Source: Metallyticus violacea (taxonomy: Eukaryota; Arthropoda; Insecta; Mantodea; Metallyticidae). Taken from it: 64,000 nucleotides of DNA. Shown here one piece after another: positions 10,195-21,810 of the stretch (position 1 is its first letter; every line of letters starts with the position of its first letter). The stretch is from assembly GCA_030762175.1 (NCBI GenBank), contig CM060834.1, positions 69,087,001 to 69,151,000 of the forward strand, read 5' to 3'. The position numbers and the translations under genes were made by a program. A model generated the notes under the pieces. That model ran no database searches and had not been told where the DNA came from. It was given only the letters and a program-made list of their open reading frames with translations.

Positions 10195-11115
10195 ATTGCA
10201 TAGATTTTATGTAAGAGCAGATTGAATCTTTCTTTATTTTTAGATGAAGATAATTTCAGAATAAATGGGAGATTGTTAGCATTCTGATGTATTCATAATC
10301 AAACCCCCTTTTAATAACAAAATAAATATGCAAAAGGCAATCTTGATTTTAATACAAGGGAAAGGATATGCTGAACAGGAAGGGTTAAAATTTTTAGTTT
10401 TCGAAATAAATCTGTACATGATTTTCTATTATTCGTATCATATTTTTTTTTCGTATTGTCTTCTTTCGTAATATAAAAACTCGTTTGCCTCCCCCAGAAT
10501 ATTAAATAAGAAATATGATATGTTCCTTTGAAAGTAGTTTCAGAACTAATGTATTATTATGTGCTTTCCAATTGTGATATTTGTCAACTTGAAGACCTAG
10601 AAAGTTTGTATCATGCTCATCAAATGTGTGATTATTATTAATACTTACATTTAATGTGTGACCGGGTGACTTTTATATTGTGCATTTCATTATGTTTGTT
10701 TTATCTATATTTAATGATATTGTTACCTTTGAACATGATTACTGCTAGAAACTATTACCGTACTGATGTTATTTAATGACAATGAGAGATCATTTATATA
10801 AATTTAAAAAAAAGCAGTGGGCCAAGAATTGATTCATGAGGAACTTCATGCTAATTCTCCAATTTGAAAAACAGTATACTAGTTGTTTTCTGAGCAAGTT
10901 AATAGTGTCCTTTGTGTTATATTGTCAAGGTAAGAGACGAACCAGTTTAAACCTGTTTTTATTTTAAAAAAGCTTAGTTTTTCCTCTTAGAATTTCATGA
11001 CTACCACAGTAAAATACATTAGCTAGGCCACAGAAAATTCCAACAAAATGCATTTTAACATTCAGTTCTGACAAAATTTAATTTGTACGTTTATAAACTG
11101 CATGACGATGTCAGT
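10195..11115 (-). pseudogene. Jockey-like LINE reverse transcriptase pseudogene
   Basis: Reading minus in shifting frames gives RT landmarks in order. A block resembling the catalytic-domain entry is at about 11000-11045. GLNWFVSYLDN is at about 10917-10950. A degraded GVPQGSILGPLLF-like segment (NQFLAHCFFF) is at about 10800-10845. LNIDKTNIMK is at about 10690-10720 and NFLGLQVDKYHNWK at about 10560-10610. The C-terminal part (about 10190-10450) resembles the Jockey-type tail, with motifs such as SRLPLHIYFVIKRG. The exact YxDD site is not readable. Many stops and shifts show long decay. Confidence 0.82.
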
Positions 11116-11895
11116 AAGTTGTTAACTGTGAGATTCTTTCGAAAGAAGCAGGAACTGTCGATTATCTCTCACACTCTGAGTCAAACATATTCCCAGCTAT
11201 CTGCAGGCCGCGAATCAAAGGGGTTGCTGTTGTTTCAATACAACAATTTTGATGATTGACCATCTCATTGCCGTAAAATTATGCGTCATCAATACAGCCC
11301 GGAAGTTCATACTTTGCATACTTTTCCCAGGGAATTACAACCATGTGCTTTTACACATTATCTATACGAACGATCGATTTTCAATACTCTAATGACTATA
11401 TGGCATTTGAACACCTCCCTAAAATTACGCTGCATATTGACGTTATAATTTTTTGTAAGAAACACATTATCCATTTTTTTATTTTAATTGTTTTTTCTCT
11501 CTTTATGTCAATATACATAATTAAAATTTAAACATACACATTATTTTTGTCTAACCACTTATATAATACAAGAATAATTCATGCTTTTTAATGGCATTTC
11601 ATGAAATAACGTTGTACATCATGAAAGATGCCTAATAGAATAACGTTATAATTTTCATATTTTGTAATTTTTGTTAACTATTAAAAATGAAAGATAATGT
11701 AATTAATTTACAGTGCTTCTGAAATTTCCATACCCTTGATTAGCAAAACCTCTGTTTATTTTAATTCAGCTTATGAAATTCCAGATATAGGTGTTTTTAA
11801 TGTTCTTTTTAAGCAAATCAAGCCATGCTTGAAGCATCCTTTGGGGTTACATACTATATCCAAAACAATGGAAATGAACAAAATATACATATAAG
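11116..11895. other. No recognisable feature
   Basis: AT-rich. It could include the 5' part of the preceding minus-strand LINE, but no protein motif was read. A 62-codon hydrophobic + frame (11343-11531) looks like chance translation of AT-rich DNA. Confidence 0.5.
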
Positions 11896-11926
11896 CTATT
11901 ATTATTATTATTATTATTATTATTAT
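11896..11926. repeat. (ATT)n microsatellite
   Basis: About ten perfect ATT units lie directly against the left end of the pogo-like remnant. Confidence 0.95.
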
Positions 11927-12625
11927 GTTGAAACCTCCCTACCCGGACAGGTACGGTTAAATAAAAATTGCCCAACATAACAGGTGCCCATGATAGAGGG
12001 AAGTAGGTTTTCCTAATATGTACATAATTTAAGGAAATTACATAATATGTATTACACATTAATGCTCAATAAAAGTAAAATAACAGGTACTAACTTACGC
12101 TCACTTCTAGTGAAACTGCACACATATGTTTGCTTCAACAGTTTACAGTTATGTACAGTCTACTTTCTGGGAAATACTAACAAATTTACATTTTATAAAA
12201 AATTAAGGAAGCACAAAAGAAAAAGAAATTTAAAGATAAACCCACTCTTTCTATATGACTGTGATTAATGACCCATTGAAAAGCATGGATATAGATGTCA
12301 ATTAAGCTCAAACAGGTAGCAGAAAGCCAGTTTGGGAAAACCTCATCTTCTTGCTGTTACAGTACTGTGTACTTGCATGACCCATTTAAAGCTTTAGGGA
12401 TAAATGACAACTAGACCTAAATAAGTTAGCAGAAATACATGACAGAAAGAGAAATTGTCTTAGTTATGACCATAAGGGTGTCCAGCATCCAGGATTTAGA
12501 GATATCCAACACAGGAGAATATACTCGACATTTTAAAGCATAGAAATTTGTTCGGTACCAAGAAAAGATGTCCAATTTAATGAGGTGTCTAAATAAGGGA
12601 GTGTCAAAATACAGAGGTTTTACTG
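11925..12625. mobile_element. Pogo/Tigger-like DNA transposon remnant, non-coding
   Basis: The right end reads inward on the minus strand as CAGTAAAACCTCTGTATTTT, then GACACTCC. This is the style of pogo/Tigger terminal repeats. The left end GTTGAAACCTCCCTACCCGG followed by ACA (about 11927-11950) is the diverged partner. Internal GTCC-type repeats near 12475-12500 and 12570 also fit. No transposase frame was recognised, so this would be a non-autonomous copy of about 700 bp. Confidence 0.5.
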
Positions 12626-13153
12626 TGTATTATTATTACTGAAAAGTTAAATGATACACATCTCTGTATTTCTAACGAAAAAACAAGTGATGACTTCCAG
12701 TTTTTGTGATTCAAGTCTTGTGTTGTATGTTTTTAGTTTTTATGGCTATAGTATTTAGTATTCATAATAAAGTGTACAGTACACCTATATAGATTCTGCG
12801 TCGGTTACAAAAACTGCCGTATAGAACGTTTCAGCGCAATTACGTTAGAAGATGTATAACATTGTAACATTTATCTCATCTGATGAGGCTTTGGTAGTTC
12901 TGACTGTCCAGATTTAGAAAAGAACTTTATCCTGCATTCCTTAGCCTCTTTTCAACATTTTGTTTCCGTTTTGAAGTATAAATTTTAATTTTCCCTTCTT
13001 TAATGAATGGGTTAATATCGCGCGTTGTGAATGTTGCACTTGAGTCTGCCTTACATTCTAGAAATTTGGGATAGAGAAGAACATGTTGAATGTTATGATA
13101 GGAATAACGGAGGAGGATTTGCACAGATCAGAACTAAAGTTGAAAGAAATAAT
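12626..13153. other. No recognisable feature
   Basis: No repeat copy or coding motif is seen between the pogo-like remnant and the SINE island. Confidence 0.55.
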
Positions 13154-13595
13154 ATTTGGTTTGTTTACGGATGCTGTGTAACATTTCAGGTCATTAGCGT
13201 ATCATTCAATTCAGGGAGGAAACGGCCGATAAATTTTGCTCGGAAGCCTGTTCTTTCAGGTTTAAGGTTCTTTTACGTGCCGTAAATCTCGACACGGACC
13301 CATTGTGGGCTTTATTTCTCTTCCCTGTCGGTCCTGGTGGAGTAGTGCTAACCATACTTGCTTCTAAACCCAAGATGCGGATTCGATCCCGGCCAGGACC
13401 ATTGGATTTTTTTCGGGCGTAAAAATCATAAGTATGGCTTCCATCGAAAGGGAAGTAAAGTCGTGGGTCCCGTGTCGTACATTTACGGCACGGTAAAGAA
13501 GCTTGAAAAAAGATGTCTTTGCACAAAATTTGTCGCCAATTGAATGGGACGCTAATGACCTGAGATGTTAAAGAGCACCCTTAAATAACCCTCCT

Positions 13596-13632
<37 letters not shown>

Positions 13633-13757
13633 GCCCTTCCGAAGGAAGCCATAGTTAGGATTTTTACGCCCGAAAAATTCATCGACCCTGGCCGGGATTG
13701 AACCCGTGATCATGGGTCTACCAGGCAAACATGGTTACCGCTACACAACTCGGACCG
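13154..13757 (-). mobile_element. SINE-A (outer), interrupted by a second SINE-A
   Basis: The 3' two thirds lie at 13154-13326 and the remaining part with the head at 13632-13757, both minus-oriented. The break falls inside the family's CTTCCCTTCCGAAGG block and resumes at 13633 with GCCCTTCCGAAGG, so the two pieces are one older element. It ends at the right with CGGACC, the start of the tRNA-like head. Confidence 0.88.
13328..13631 (+). mobile_element. SINE-A (inner), inserted into the outer SINE-A
   Basis: A complete + copy begins GGTCCTGGTGGAGTAGTG at 13330 and has the B box GGATTCGATCCC. It ends in the GACCTGAGATGTTAAAGAGC tail and a run of about 34 A (13598-13631). A small deletion lies near 13510-13545. 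It splits the outer copy, giving the order of events. Confidence 0.92.
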
Positions 13758-13758
13758 A

Positions 13759-13990
13759 CAAGGGTGGCCAAGGCACGGTCTCATGTGCGAGAGGTCTGGG
13801 GTTCAATTCCTGCCAGGATCATGACAGAGGTCATTTCCAGGTTTTCCTGTCATAAATGTCAAATGCCGTGAAGGTATCTTAAAAAAAAATTTCCCTATTT
13901 ATCACTTCATCTCATGTAACATCAGCATCCATCGCCTGTATGTCCCAGTAGTAAAAACGGGCGTTAAAAGCTATTCCAAGAAGGGGAAAA
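13759..13990 (+). mobile_element. SINE-B abutting the SINE-A island
   Basis: It starts CAAGGGTGGCCAAGGCACGG, with part of the head shortened, and has the B box GGGTTCAATTCC. The tail is AAAACGGGCGTTAAAAGC, then an A-rich end. It lies immediately after the outer SINE-A head, so three SINEs are stacked within about 840 bp. Confidence 0.9.
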
Positions 13991-15394
13991 AATCAATATA
14001 GAGACATGTGCAATGTATGGAGAGAAGGATAATATAATGGCATAGTTTGTTAGAATTTCAAGAAACTAGATTATTATGAGAGAAATCGAGCTTAGAGAAA
14101 TGAGAGTAATCTTCCGACAGAATTAGCTGGGAATAAGATAATGAACTTAAGTCCAAAGAAAAAATGTAAAGAAATACAAAGTTATTTAGAGAAAGTGAAG
14201 AAGAAATAGTTGAGGGGATTAATCATCAAGTTAAAGAACTGAAATAAGTGAACAATTATTAATATTATATGAACGATTTTAATTGTGTGGATGAATCCAA
14301 TAACCTAACAGCCAAGTGTTGTGCAAATTGGACCAATAAGAAAAACAGCAGCCAAAGTAAGATAAAGACAGTAGAAAGATTTATAACTAATACAAATAGT
14401 ATAGAATGATATATTGACTGTATAATGCTGTTAGGGTATTTTACTTTACATTTATTACATTGAATATGGAATAAATAAATTAATTCATTAATTCACTCTA
14501 GATATACGTTATTCTACAGATAAGAACTTTACAACTATAAAATTACCACACTTTTCAAGTATTGCAAACTGTTATTTTATGAGAAAATATGCATCTAAAA
14601 TAGACAATTGTATTCCAACAAAAACTAACGGATATACGTTATTTTAGGGAGCTTTGAATCTCCATATATTTTTCTCTTTTTCATTCTTTTATGATCTATA
14701 TCAACAGGATATACTTTGAAGGCAAACAAGCAGGTATTTTCTGATAAATGCAGTATGTGAATTCCTGTAGGCTTAATAAAGACATTTTTGTTAACTCCCC
14801 ATTTAGATATTACGTGTTTAGACGAATGGCACCTAATGGCACTTACACCTGCACAATTCAAGGGTGGTTAAATATAGATTCAAGTTTGCTCCATCTGTGG
14901 GACCGCTGAAAATATTTTGACATACCATTAATTATAAGGAAATCAATATTTATATTTGTATGCCTGACCAAAAGCATGCACAGTTTACTGGAAGCTGCAT
15001 CCATTTCCCTTAAATTAATTGCGGCTTTTGGGGGGGGGGGGGCACATAGGGAAAAAGAAACAAAAAATGATTATTATAATGTTAAAAGTTTCTGTACACC
15101 AACAGATATACCATCTTTACGAAAAGTTTAAATAAAAATATTTCTCTACATTAAGATTTCTCTTTCTCTGTATATGGAACAATGAAGGTCATTTAGATAT
15201 GAACCAACTATCTCGTGTGACGCGAAAAGAATCTTTTCAATAAGCGAAAACATCTTGAAGGACAACATTTTTTAAATTGAAAACTTGGGTCGTTAATCGC
15301 AATTCAAGGAATAGTTTAAGTTAATTTTCACTTAAAACTTTATTATTACGAGGAACGCAATTCTGAACTTTTCAATGGTGTTTGAATGCATATT
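13991..15394. other. No recognisable gene; G13 tract
   Basis: AT-rich DNA with a run of 13 G at 15030-15042. A minus frame of 78 codons (14625-14861) has no known motif. No repeat family copy was seen. Confidence 0.55.
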
Positions 15395-15640
15395 TAGTAC
15401 TTCTTCAATGAACAGAATGGGATATTTGTATTGCTGATGCAAGTCTTTTGCCCATTCGCAGAACCGAAATGGTTGCCAGTATTATCTTCGCGCCTCAATG
15501 CATGTTGCATCTTGTAGGACGCCACTTAATAACCTGCATACGCGGTCAATGCTCCCCCAACTAATGCCAGTCTCTGATGATAGAAATCGAAAGCTTTTAG
15601 CTAACGACGCCCTATGCGGCTTCATTAGCACTGCAAGTAG
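15395..15640 (-). pseudogene. DDE transposase fragment (Tc1/mariner-like)
   Basis: The minus strand reads SFRFLSSETGISWGSIDRV (about 15550-15610). This resembles the helix-turn-helix block SVRRLSQETGIS of insect DDE transposases. After a stop it continues RFCEWAKDL (about 15445-15470) and ILFIEEV (about 15410-15430), in the positions of the family's RFCEW and FTDEA motifs. The Asp of the latter reads as Glu or is shifted. Only about 80 codons survive, and chance similarity cannot be excluded. Confidence 0.5.
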
Positions 15641-15853
15641 ACCGCAGAAATTTATTAATTTACTTTGCCACATTGCATATATTTTTAAAATTCCAGTTGT
15701 TGCGGATGTTCCAACTAACAAGAAATTAGTTTATTAACCGCAACTTTCAACGTTACTGCGAACATGATTTCTGCACCAGCCTGTGAGCTTATAAGCAAAA
15801 AGTACTACATGTTCTGAAGTCATTTCCTCCCTCATAAGTCAAACATTCCTTCC

Positions 15854-16153
15854 ATTGCAGTGCACATCGCCACGGGTGGCCGAGGTCGTTAAGGCACGGA
15901 CTCGTGAGCGGGAGGTCTAGGATTCGAATTCCGTGAGGACCGTCCTCCCTGACTGAGGTTTTTTCCAGGTTCTTCTCAGTCCTCATAACTGGCAAATGCC
16001 GGGGAGGTACCCAAAACTTAGGCTGAAACGTTTCTTTTCTTAAAAAAAAATCCTTTCCCAATATATCATTTCATCTCATGTATCATCGGTGTCCACCACC
16101 TGTAGTGCCTTAGTAGTAAAAACGAGCGTTAAATACTATTAAAAATTGCAGTG
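15854..16153 (+). mobile_element. SINE-B with exact 9-bp target duplication
   Basis: ATTGCAGTG at 15854-15862 is repeated at 16145-16153. Between them is a full + SINE-B. It has CGCCACGGGTGGCCGAGGTC at about 15869, the B box GGATTCGAATTCC, the body block TGCCGGGGAGGTACCC, and the tail ACGAGCGTTAAATACTATTA. Confidence 0.95.
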
Positions 16154-17282
16154 GGGCGGCTTTGCTTTACTGATCTGTAGCGGAGCATTTTCAAGACTGG
16201 TCATCAGGTAATATTAAATTGTTAAAATGTCTATATGTATCCATTTTTCTGTATTTCTTAAAATTTAAATTCACTTGATATACGAAGTAACCTAACGAGA
16301 TAAAAATAATATCCTATGTTCATAGATTTCACATTAAACCACAGAATCTATGCATTAAATTAACCTAGACTTAAGTTAGACTACAATTACAGTGTTCACT
16401 GATCATCATATAAAATGCTACAGAGACCTGAAACTTGATTCTGCGCATGTGCGCACTCATGCACACTAACACTTGTTTTGTTTTTTTACAAACATGGAAG
16501 GCAATAAAAAGAAATGCTCCTGCAACTGAACAGAGGAACAGTAGAAAGCGTTGCTTTCTGTGATAAAAATGATAATAGTAATAGAGATTAAAAATACATT
16601 TACTAACTCAAATATATAGAAAGAACAACGTAAAATGACATTTTCTCCTAAAACCTATAAAAAGTTTCTATGTTATCTATTTATAATACTTTAATTTTTA
16701 GTATTTATAATACTGAAAATATATTATATTTCTAAGATATGCCTTAGAAATGTTTTAATCTTATTTTTCGTACTTTTTACATATATTTTCCATATAAAAA
16801 CAACGAGTAACGCCAGTTTAAACCCTGTTTCTTCTAGTACTTCGCTTTATATGAATTGGTGTAGCTAATTGCAGGATAGTTTAAGATAAGTAGACACAAT
16901 GGCTTGAAACTAACCTCTCTACAGCTCAGAATTAGGTTGTATGTATTACTATTTTCCAATCCATATCCATAACTCCACAGATCCATTTTGCAAAGATAGT
17001 CCGTCTTTAATCTATACCTTCTGAGTGAGACTAAAATGTAAGTCCAGACTATGGATTTTAATTTTCAAACTAGAGCAAGTTCTGTTTGATGAATACGAAG
17101 AATGCTAGTCAGTTGTTAATTCCCCCCCCCCTTCTTCTTTAAGAACATGTAAGAATACTGCCACATGACTCTAAACATAACCTTCAGAGCCATCATCCCT
17201 TTAGTAACAAATAGCTCAATATTTAACATTAAAATATCCGATTTGCAATTATAGTCTTCTGGAATTCAGAATCAGATAAAAA
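16154..17282. other. No recognisable feature
   Basis: AT-rich, with a C10 run near 17122-17131. No gene or repeat copy was recognised. Confidence 0.55.
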
Positions 17283-17361
17283 AAATTCTAGGTCACGGCT
17301 GGGACTAGAACCACCGATCTTCGCTTATCCTGCCGATGTTCATACCATCTCAACTACCGTG
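17283..17361 (-). repeat. tRNA-derived SINE fragment (family E)
   Basis: On the minus strand it reads CACGGTAGTTGAGATGGTAT, then an anticodon-arm-like region, then the B box GGTGGTTCTAGTCC and CCGTGACC. The ends CACGG and CCGTG can pair as an acceptor stem. Only one copy is seen here. A SINE-A target site lies immediately to its right. Confidence 0.55.
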
Positions 17362-17364
17362 TCA

Positions 17365-17657
17365 AATTCGACCATGTCCTGGTGGTGTATTGGTTACCGT
17401 ACTTGCCTCCTAAACCCAAGATCATGGGTTCGAACCCGGATAGGATGGGTGGATTTTTTCGGGCGTAAAAATCTTAAGTATGGCTTCCTTCGGAAGGGAA
17501 GTAAAGCCGTGGATCCCGTGTCGTACATTTACGGCACGATAAAGAACCTCAAGCTTGAAAGAAAAGGCCATGAACAAAATTTGTCGGCCGTTTCACGCCC
17601 TGAATAGAATGGGACACTGATGACCTGAGATGTTAAAGAGCGTCCTTAAATAAACCA

Positions 17658-17708
<51 letters not shown>

Positions 17709-17715
17709 TCGATCA
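17365..17715 (+). mobile_element. SINE-A with (AAT)n tail and target duplication
   Basis: AATTCGACCA (17365-17374) and AATTCGATCA (17706-17715) flank a complete + SINE-A. It has the head GTCCTGGTGGTGTATTGG, the B box GGGTTCGAACCC, and the tail GACCTGAGATGTTAAAGAGC. An AAT/ATA microsatellite (about 17660-17709) takes the place of the A tail. The duplication has one mismatch. Confidence 0.94.
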
Positions 17716-18417
17716 CAACCGCAAATTTGAATAAATTAAGAATGGGGGAGGTTGGCGGTTGTGGTCAAACAGGGTACGGTTGCGCAGACAGTAAGTGTAT
17801 CGGCACGCAAATAATCCATAGTTTGAGCTGAACTTTTTCCTATCTTACTCCGATTCCAGCCCTTAGTCAGGGGGAGAACAACATATTTTATCTTTTATTC
17901 TTCAATTAATGTAAATAAGTGAAATTAGTAAAATAGCTGATATCAGGTAATATTTTACATGTCACACTTAAGCAGCTGCTGAGAGGTTGACAGGTACGAA
18001 TAAGAAAATACTTCTCTATAAATAGCGGACCCTCTCTCGTAACAATGTGGGAAAGTTGAACTCTTGTAATTGCCTTCCCTATAAGGCCAAGTCAAGTGGC
18101 TCGCTGCAACAACCTTCAAATTCCAAGGAGCAGGATAAAAAGAATCTGCGCCAGAGTTATTTATGTGGTGTGCCTCAGGAGTAAACCGCTGACAAGGCCT
18201 GGACACACTTTTCCGAGAAATACTAGTCACGCTTCTCCAAGAACAGCGGATTAACTCCAAGTGAGTAAACTTATCTTATCTTGTGATATTTCCATAGGGC
18301 GGGGAACATCGTCACATGGCAAGAAGAAACGAACTATCTTCGCTCATAGCTAATGACTGCTATTGACTTTGAACGAACTGCATATTGGAGTAAGACAATT
18401 CCAATGCAGCCGGGATA
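17716..18417. other. No recognisable feature
   Basis: A minus frame of 101 codons (17955-18260) lacks a known motif. No repeat copy is visible. Confidence 0.5.
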
Positions 18418-18676
18418 ATCACTGGGACCGAGGTCATTAAGACGCGGATTCGTGCGTGGGAGGTCTGGGGTTCGATTCCGGCCAGGACCGTCCTCCCTGA
18501 CTGAGGTTTTTCCATCAGTTATAAATGACAAATACCGGGGAAATATCCTAATTTTAGACCTGAAACGCTTAGTTCCTTAATAAATAAATAAAACTTCCTC
18601 AATTTACAATATTATCTCATGTATTATCAGTGTCTACGCTTCAGCAGTAAAAACGGGCATTAAACACCATTAAAAA
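18418..18676 (+). repeat. SINE-B, diverged
   Basis: The head is altered at its start (ACTGGGACCGAGGTCATTAA) but keeps the B box GGGTTCGATTCC and GGCCAGGACCGTCC. The body has GACAAATACCGGGG, and the tail is AAAACGGGCATTAAACACC. No clear target duplication is seen. Confidence 0.9.
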
Positions 18677-19220
18677 AGGTGACCCCTCTTTACCTCTCTC
18701 TTTTGGTAGCTGGGTAGGAGAGAAATGAAATGAAACGAAATGTATAGCATTTTTATAAACTACACTAAATCTACTAGGATTATAAATTAACTCTGAAATA
18801 TTATAACTCCTTCGGAAACAAGATAGCAGTATACTCCTGATGTATGTTAATGTGTGAGCCTGACATCAGAGGAAGGGAATTAGAGTTTGTAGCTGCATGC
18901 AAGAAATCTTTTGTTGTTTACATCGGAACGCTAGGCAGTTCAGGGTCAGTCACATCACATGGTTGACGCTAAAGCAACTTTGAATCCATGGTTGACTAGA
19001 ACAAGTTGTAACCAACAAAAATTTCGTCATAATTTATTGGAATGTACACAAGGGTTAAGTGAAAAAGAATATACGCCAATATAAAGAGGATTTTACTAAC
19101 AAACGTTACTACCCTTAGCTCAACAAAACAAAAATTGAGGGCTACAACTTGTCCTAACCAACCATTCAATTTTAATAACACGAATATTTTATTACAAATA
19201 AAATTAAAATCTTATATGTG

Positions 19221-19251
<31 letters not shown>

Positions 19252-20639
19252 TTACATTACTTCAAATGGGATTAACACAAGAATAAACCGGTATCATTTA
19301 GCCTATTTCACAATAATATTCTGTAAATGTTGTACCTATATTGGATGATCAAATCTATTCCGACTTTGCAGCGAGTTATTTGAAATGAATTACGTCACCA
19401 TTGCGGAGCGATTTTCTGTCATTATAGTCAGTTGATCTAGTTCTGAGAATTTGCCTAGGCGAACGGGAGTGCGCCTCGAAAGGGGGAACAGAAAGAAAGA
19501 GAAACACTATTGCCACGTTGTAATTCTAAGTCAGTTTGTTTATAAAAGTTGTGGTGTTGGTTCTTTAACCATTAGCTAGGTTGCACGGTATGGTACTCTT
19601 GAAGCCGACAACCTTCAAGGCGAGATGTGCGACTAGCAATTGCGCCATTCATTCAAACTGATTCGTGCTAAATTTCACACATTTTATCTCCAGTATTTCC
19701 TATTAACTATGTATATGAACAGTTGTATCTATACTACATTTATCTGGAAAGTTACTTATATTCACCATGTAATAAACAACAAATTAAACATTTTTTCCCC
19801 AAAAATTCTATCTCTTACTTTTGGCACTAGCACTTTCGATATTTCAAGCCCTAATTACGCAATTTCAAAATAATTGGCAATATCCAAACCGAGTGGAACT
19901 GGCCTTCGACAGATTATGAATGCGGTGGTTCGCTTTTACGGAGCTATATCCTCTTTTATGTAGCACAAAAATAAAAATCCATAACTATTATAAATTGTAA
20001 CTGAATTAAAATGCTAAGAAAAATCATTTATAAAAGAAAATGTATCCATATTGGCTCTTGTCACTTTTCAGATAGATCCCCACTTCTTCATATGCTATTC
20101 AATTATTCAATAATTAAAATGCTTGTTACTAATTTCTATGGTAATAGTTAACTTTCCTAGTATCAGCACTGTTATTAAATTTTCTTTACGTAAACAAAAT
20201 TATCCCAATCTGCCCCAAATGTCTAATCTACTGTTGGTTACTGAGTCTTTTCCTAAAGGCTGTCTCTTCTTTAAAACTAGTATAAGAGTTGCCTAGGAAA
20301 TAATACGGAATTTTGTCCATTTGTTTGAACACATGTTACATTTCATAATATGCTATATTCAATGTAACACATTCAGGCAGCAACGACAGAAAACGACAGT
20401 TTATTTACTAATAAATTAAAATTAAAATTAACGCACTAGCAATATAAACCTTTTTCCTCGTTTAATTCTACTTTGCCAATTGAGATCGGACGACGATGCT
20501 AATTTTCGCCTCATTTCAGCTGAAGGAGCGAGTACATTTTGATAAATGTAATTATTCAATTTGCAATTGGGCTCGCATCCGGTGGCAGTGGAGAAATAGT
20601 GAATTACTATGTTTACAGTTTGTGCTTACAATTATACAT
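18677..20639. other. No recognisable gene; (TA)n at 19226-19251
   Basis: AT-rich sequence with one TA dinucleotide run. Frames of 61-77 codons inside have no recognised motif. Confidence 0.55.
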
Positions 20640-20929
20640 GCCTATTTAAATAAATATATTTCTTATTAATTAAATACATATTGTCTAATTACATACATAT
20701 CAACCCAATTAAATGTATAAAATGCATGACAATTTAATGAAATACATTTCAATCTAATTAAATATGTAAATGCATGTCAAACTAATTAAATACATGGAAA
20801 CGTATAATTAAATATATGCCAATTTAAATAAATACATGATAACCTAATGAAGACATTTCAATCTAATTAAATTTATGCCCTTATTAAATATATAAAATAC
20901 AAATCAAACTAAATAAATACGTTTCAACC

Positions 20930-20963
<34 letters not shown>

Positions 20964-21810
20964 AACACAAAGTGTGTCAGTCATTATAATTAAATGCATG
21001 TTAACCTAATTAAATACATGTCAGTATATTTTAATACATTTCAACCTAATTAAATGCATTTCAATCTAATTAAATGTATAACATAATTTAATACATTTCA
21101 ACCTAATTAAAATCTATCAACCTATTTCATTACATTCCAATCCAATATAATACGACGTAATTAAATACATTTCACAATTTATACATTACAGCCTAATTAA
21201 ACATATTTAAACGCAATTAAATACATTTAATCCTAATTAAATATCTGTTAAACCTATTTAAATACATTTCAATCCATGTACATGTTTCATCACCTGTGGT
21301 GCCTCAGCAGTAAAAACGGGCGTTAATTAACCATTAATATATAATGGTGTTTAACGCCATTTAATACATTACAACGTAATTAAACATATTTCAACGTAAT
21401 TAAATACATTTCATCCTAATTAAATATTTGCTAACCTATTTAAATACATTTCAATCCAATTATATACATGTCAATACAATTTAACACATTTCAACTTAAT
21501 TAAACACATTTCAGCGTAATTAAGTATATTTCATCCTAATTAAATATCTGTTAACCTATTTAAATACATTTCAATCCAATTATATACATGTCGACACAAT
21601 TCATTACATTTCAACTTAATTAAACACATTTCAACGTAATTAAATATATTTCATCCTAATTAAATATCTGTTAGCCTATTTAAACGTATATCAGTTTTTC
21701 AACCTATATGTATATCAACATAATAAAACACGTGTCAACTTATTTAAATACTTTTTAAGTAATTAAAAACATTTCAAGCTAAGTAAATACTAGTCAACTA
21801 GTAAAATAAA
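20640..21810. repeat. 20-bp AT-rich minisatellite with 120-bp higher-order units
   Basis: The monomer is close to CCTAATTAAATACATTTCAA, repeated with variation for about 1.17 kb. From about 21360 to 21680 the variants recur every 120 bp. The block TCATCCTAAT sits at 21411, 21531 and 21651, each followed by a TAAATAT(C/T)TG-type block. So six monomers form a larger repeat unit. A TA run lies inside at about 20933-20960. No coding is seen, and the units have no spacer/repeat alternation as in CRISPR. Confidence 0.92.
21283..21358. repeat. SINE-B tail fragment plus inverted partner inside the minisatellite
   Basis: CACCTGTGGTGCCTCAGCAG then TAAAAACGGGCGTTAA (about 21290-21336) is the SINE-B 3' end on +. 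It is followed within about 10 bp by ATGGTGTTTAACGCC (21344-21358), the same tail on -. Together they interrupt the 120-bp unit that would otherwise continue from about 21276. Confidence 0.85.

Noticed and set aside
15030..15042. Poly-G and poly-C runs (also 30692-30707, 41351-41362, 44251-44266, 54478-54488) as quadruplex or regulatory signals
   Set aside because: Single homopolymer runs are common slippage products; no set of four spaced G tracts is seen.
20640..21810. CRISPR-like array
   Set aside because: Repeats are contiguous 20-bp variants without unique spacers, in animal-like DNA.
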